Below, piece after piece: positions 6,228-6,654 of a stretch of DNA of 6,654 nt. The position numbers and the translations under genes are program-made. How positions within the stretch are numbered: position 1 is the first letter of the stretch; every line of letters begins with the position of its first letter. The notes beneath the pieces are model-generated. The model saw only the letters and a list, made by a program, of their open reading frames with translations. It was not told the origin of the DNA and did no database searches. Origin of the DNA: an uncultured Ruminococcus sp. (GTDB taxonomy: Bacteria; Bacillota; Clostridia; Oscillospirales; Ruminococcaceae); assembly GCA_900543105.1 (NCBI GenBank), contig UQQA01000136.1:1-6654 (forward strand), read 5' to 3'.

Positions 6228-6654
6228 AGACCGCTGATTTCGATATAAGAGAGTACAAAAGAGAACTCCGTGCAAAATTCAAACAGATACGCAGGGATAT
6301 GCCCGAGCAGACAAAAGCGGAGCTTGACGATAAAATTTGCAGAAAACTCGTTTCTACCGATGCGTATAAACGATGTAAACGTCTGCTGACTTACGTTTCC
6401 ACCGAAATTGAGGTCGATACGATGCAGCTTATACATACTGCCCTTGCTGACGGCAAGACGGTCGCTGTTCCCCGATGCATTGACGGAACACGAAATATGG
6501 ATTTTTACATCATAACCTCGGACGGGCAGCTTGAAGCAAGAACGTTCGGCGTGCTTGAACCCGATCCCGAAAAATGCGAAATGCTGACCTGCTTTGACGA
6601 TGCGGTTTGTATCGTTCCTGCACTCGCCTATGATATGAACGGCTATCGGCTCGG
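6218..6654 (+). CDS. ygfA: 5-formyltetrahydrofolate cyclo-ligase, partial (cut at window end)
   Basis: This enzyme converts 5-formyl-THF to 5,10-methenyl-THF using ATP, recycling a folate that otherwise inhibits one-carbon enzymes. The visible 145 residues cover most of the protein, which usually runs to about 180-200. The family signatures are present in order: YKRELRAKFKQIRR at 13-26, YVSTEIEVDT at 59-68, VAVPRC at 82-87, GVLEPDP at 111-117 and VPALAYDMNGYRL at 133-145, the beginning of the ATP-binding signature that normally continues with GYGxGYYD. The start ATG at 6218 lies inside the end of the DJ-1 gene, with GAGGG (6207-6211) six bases upstream; no other start fits as well. The ten-base overlap implies translational coupling with DJ-1. 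The reading frame stays open to the window end, with no defect. Confidence 0.93.
   Translation, partial: MQVKTADFDIREYKRELRAKFKQIRRDMPEQTKAELDDKICRKLVSTDAYKRCKRLLTYVSTEIEVDTMQLIHTALADGKTVAVPRCIDGTRNMDFYIITSDGQLEARTFGVLEPDPEKCEMLTCFDDAVCIVPALAYDMNGYRL

Noticed and set aside
6044..6436. Minus-strand open frame of 130 codons
   Set aside because: It is antisense to the DJ-1 gene and the cyclo-ligase gene, both well supported, and has no motif of its own.

Overview
This window looks like chromosomal DNA from a low-to-medium G+C Clostridia-type Firmicute, probably in the Ruminococcaceae/Oscillospiraceae area. The reasons are AGGAGG-type ribosome sites, SigA-like promoters with TATAAT boxes, a DnaB/DnaD plus DnaI-type helicase-loading gene pair, and a CheV of the Firmicute type. 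The taxonomic placement is inference. I see no phage, transposase, CRISPR, tRNA or rRNA gene.

Layout. Bases 1-245 are non-coding: a long nested palindrome at the left edge (1-105), a weak terminator-like hairpin (about 150-173), and a convincing Rho-independent terminator for cheV (about 196-226). Three genes follow on the minus strand. cheV (246-1163) is a CheW-receiver chemotaxis coupling protein with its own promoter, and a perfect inverted repeat covers its -10 box. A tightly coupled pair encodes a DnaI/DnaC-family helicase-loader ATPase (1262-2260) and, upstream of it, a DnaD/DnaB-family primosome protein with two C-terminal DDBH2 repeats (2257-3273). A divergent promoter region (3325-3388) separates these from the plus-strand genes.

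The plus strand holds an unrecognised, acidic, single-pass membrane protein (3421-3999) with its own promoter. A second strong promoter (4020-4048) then appears to lead a run of four genes: a thymidylate kinase family protein (4081-4743), a DUF2156 protein (4792-5673), a DJ-1/PfpI family protein (5685-6227), and a 5-formyltetrahydrofolate cyclo-ligase (from 6218, cut by the window end). The last three are tightly spaced or overlapping and are very likely co-transcribed.

How the genes relate. The DnaD/DnaB-like and DnaI-like proteins would act together to load the replicative helicase. The organisation resembles the dnaB-dnaI pair of Bacillus subtilis. Thymidylate kinase (dTTP supply) and 5-formyl-THF cyclo-ligase (folate one-carbon recycling) are both loosely connected to nucleotide metabolism. 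DJ-1 and cyclo-ligase could both be read as metabolite or protein damage-control functions. CheV seems an isolated chemotaxis gene. Nothing here is clearly a wholly new system. The items most worth a second look are the operator-like repeat on the cheV promoter, the palindrome at the left edge, the Asp-to-Ser change in the thymidylate kinase, and the unknown membrane protein.
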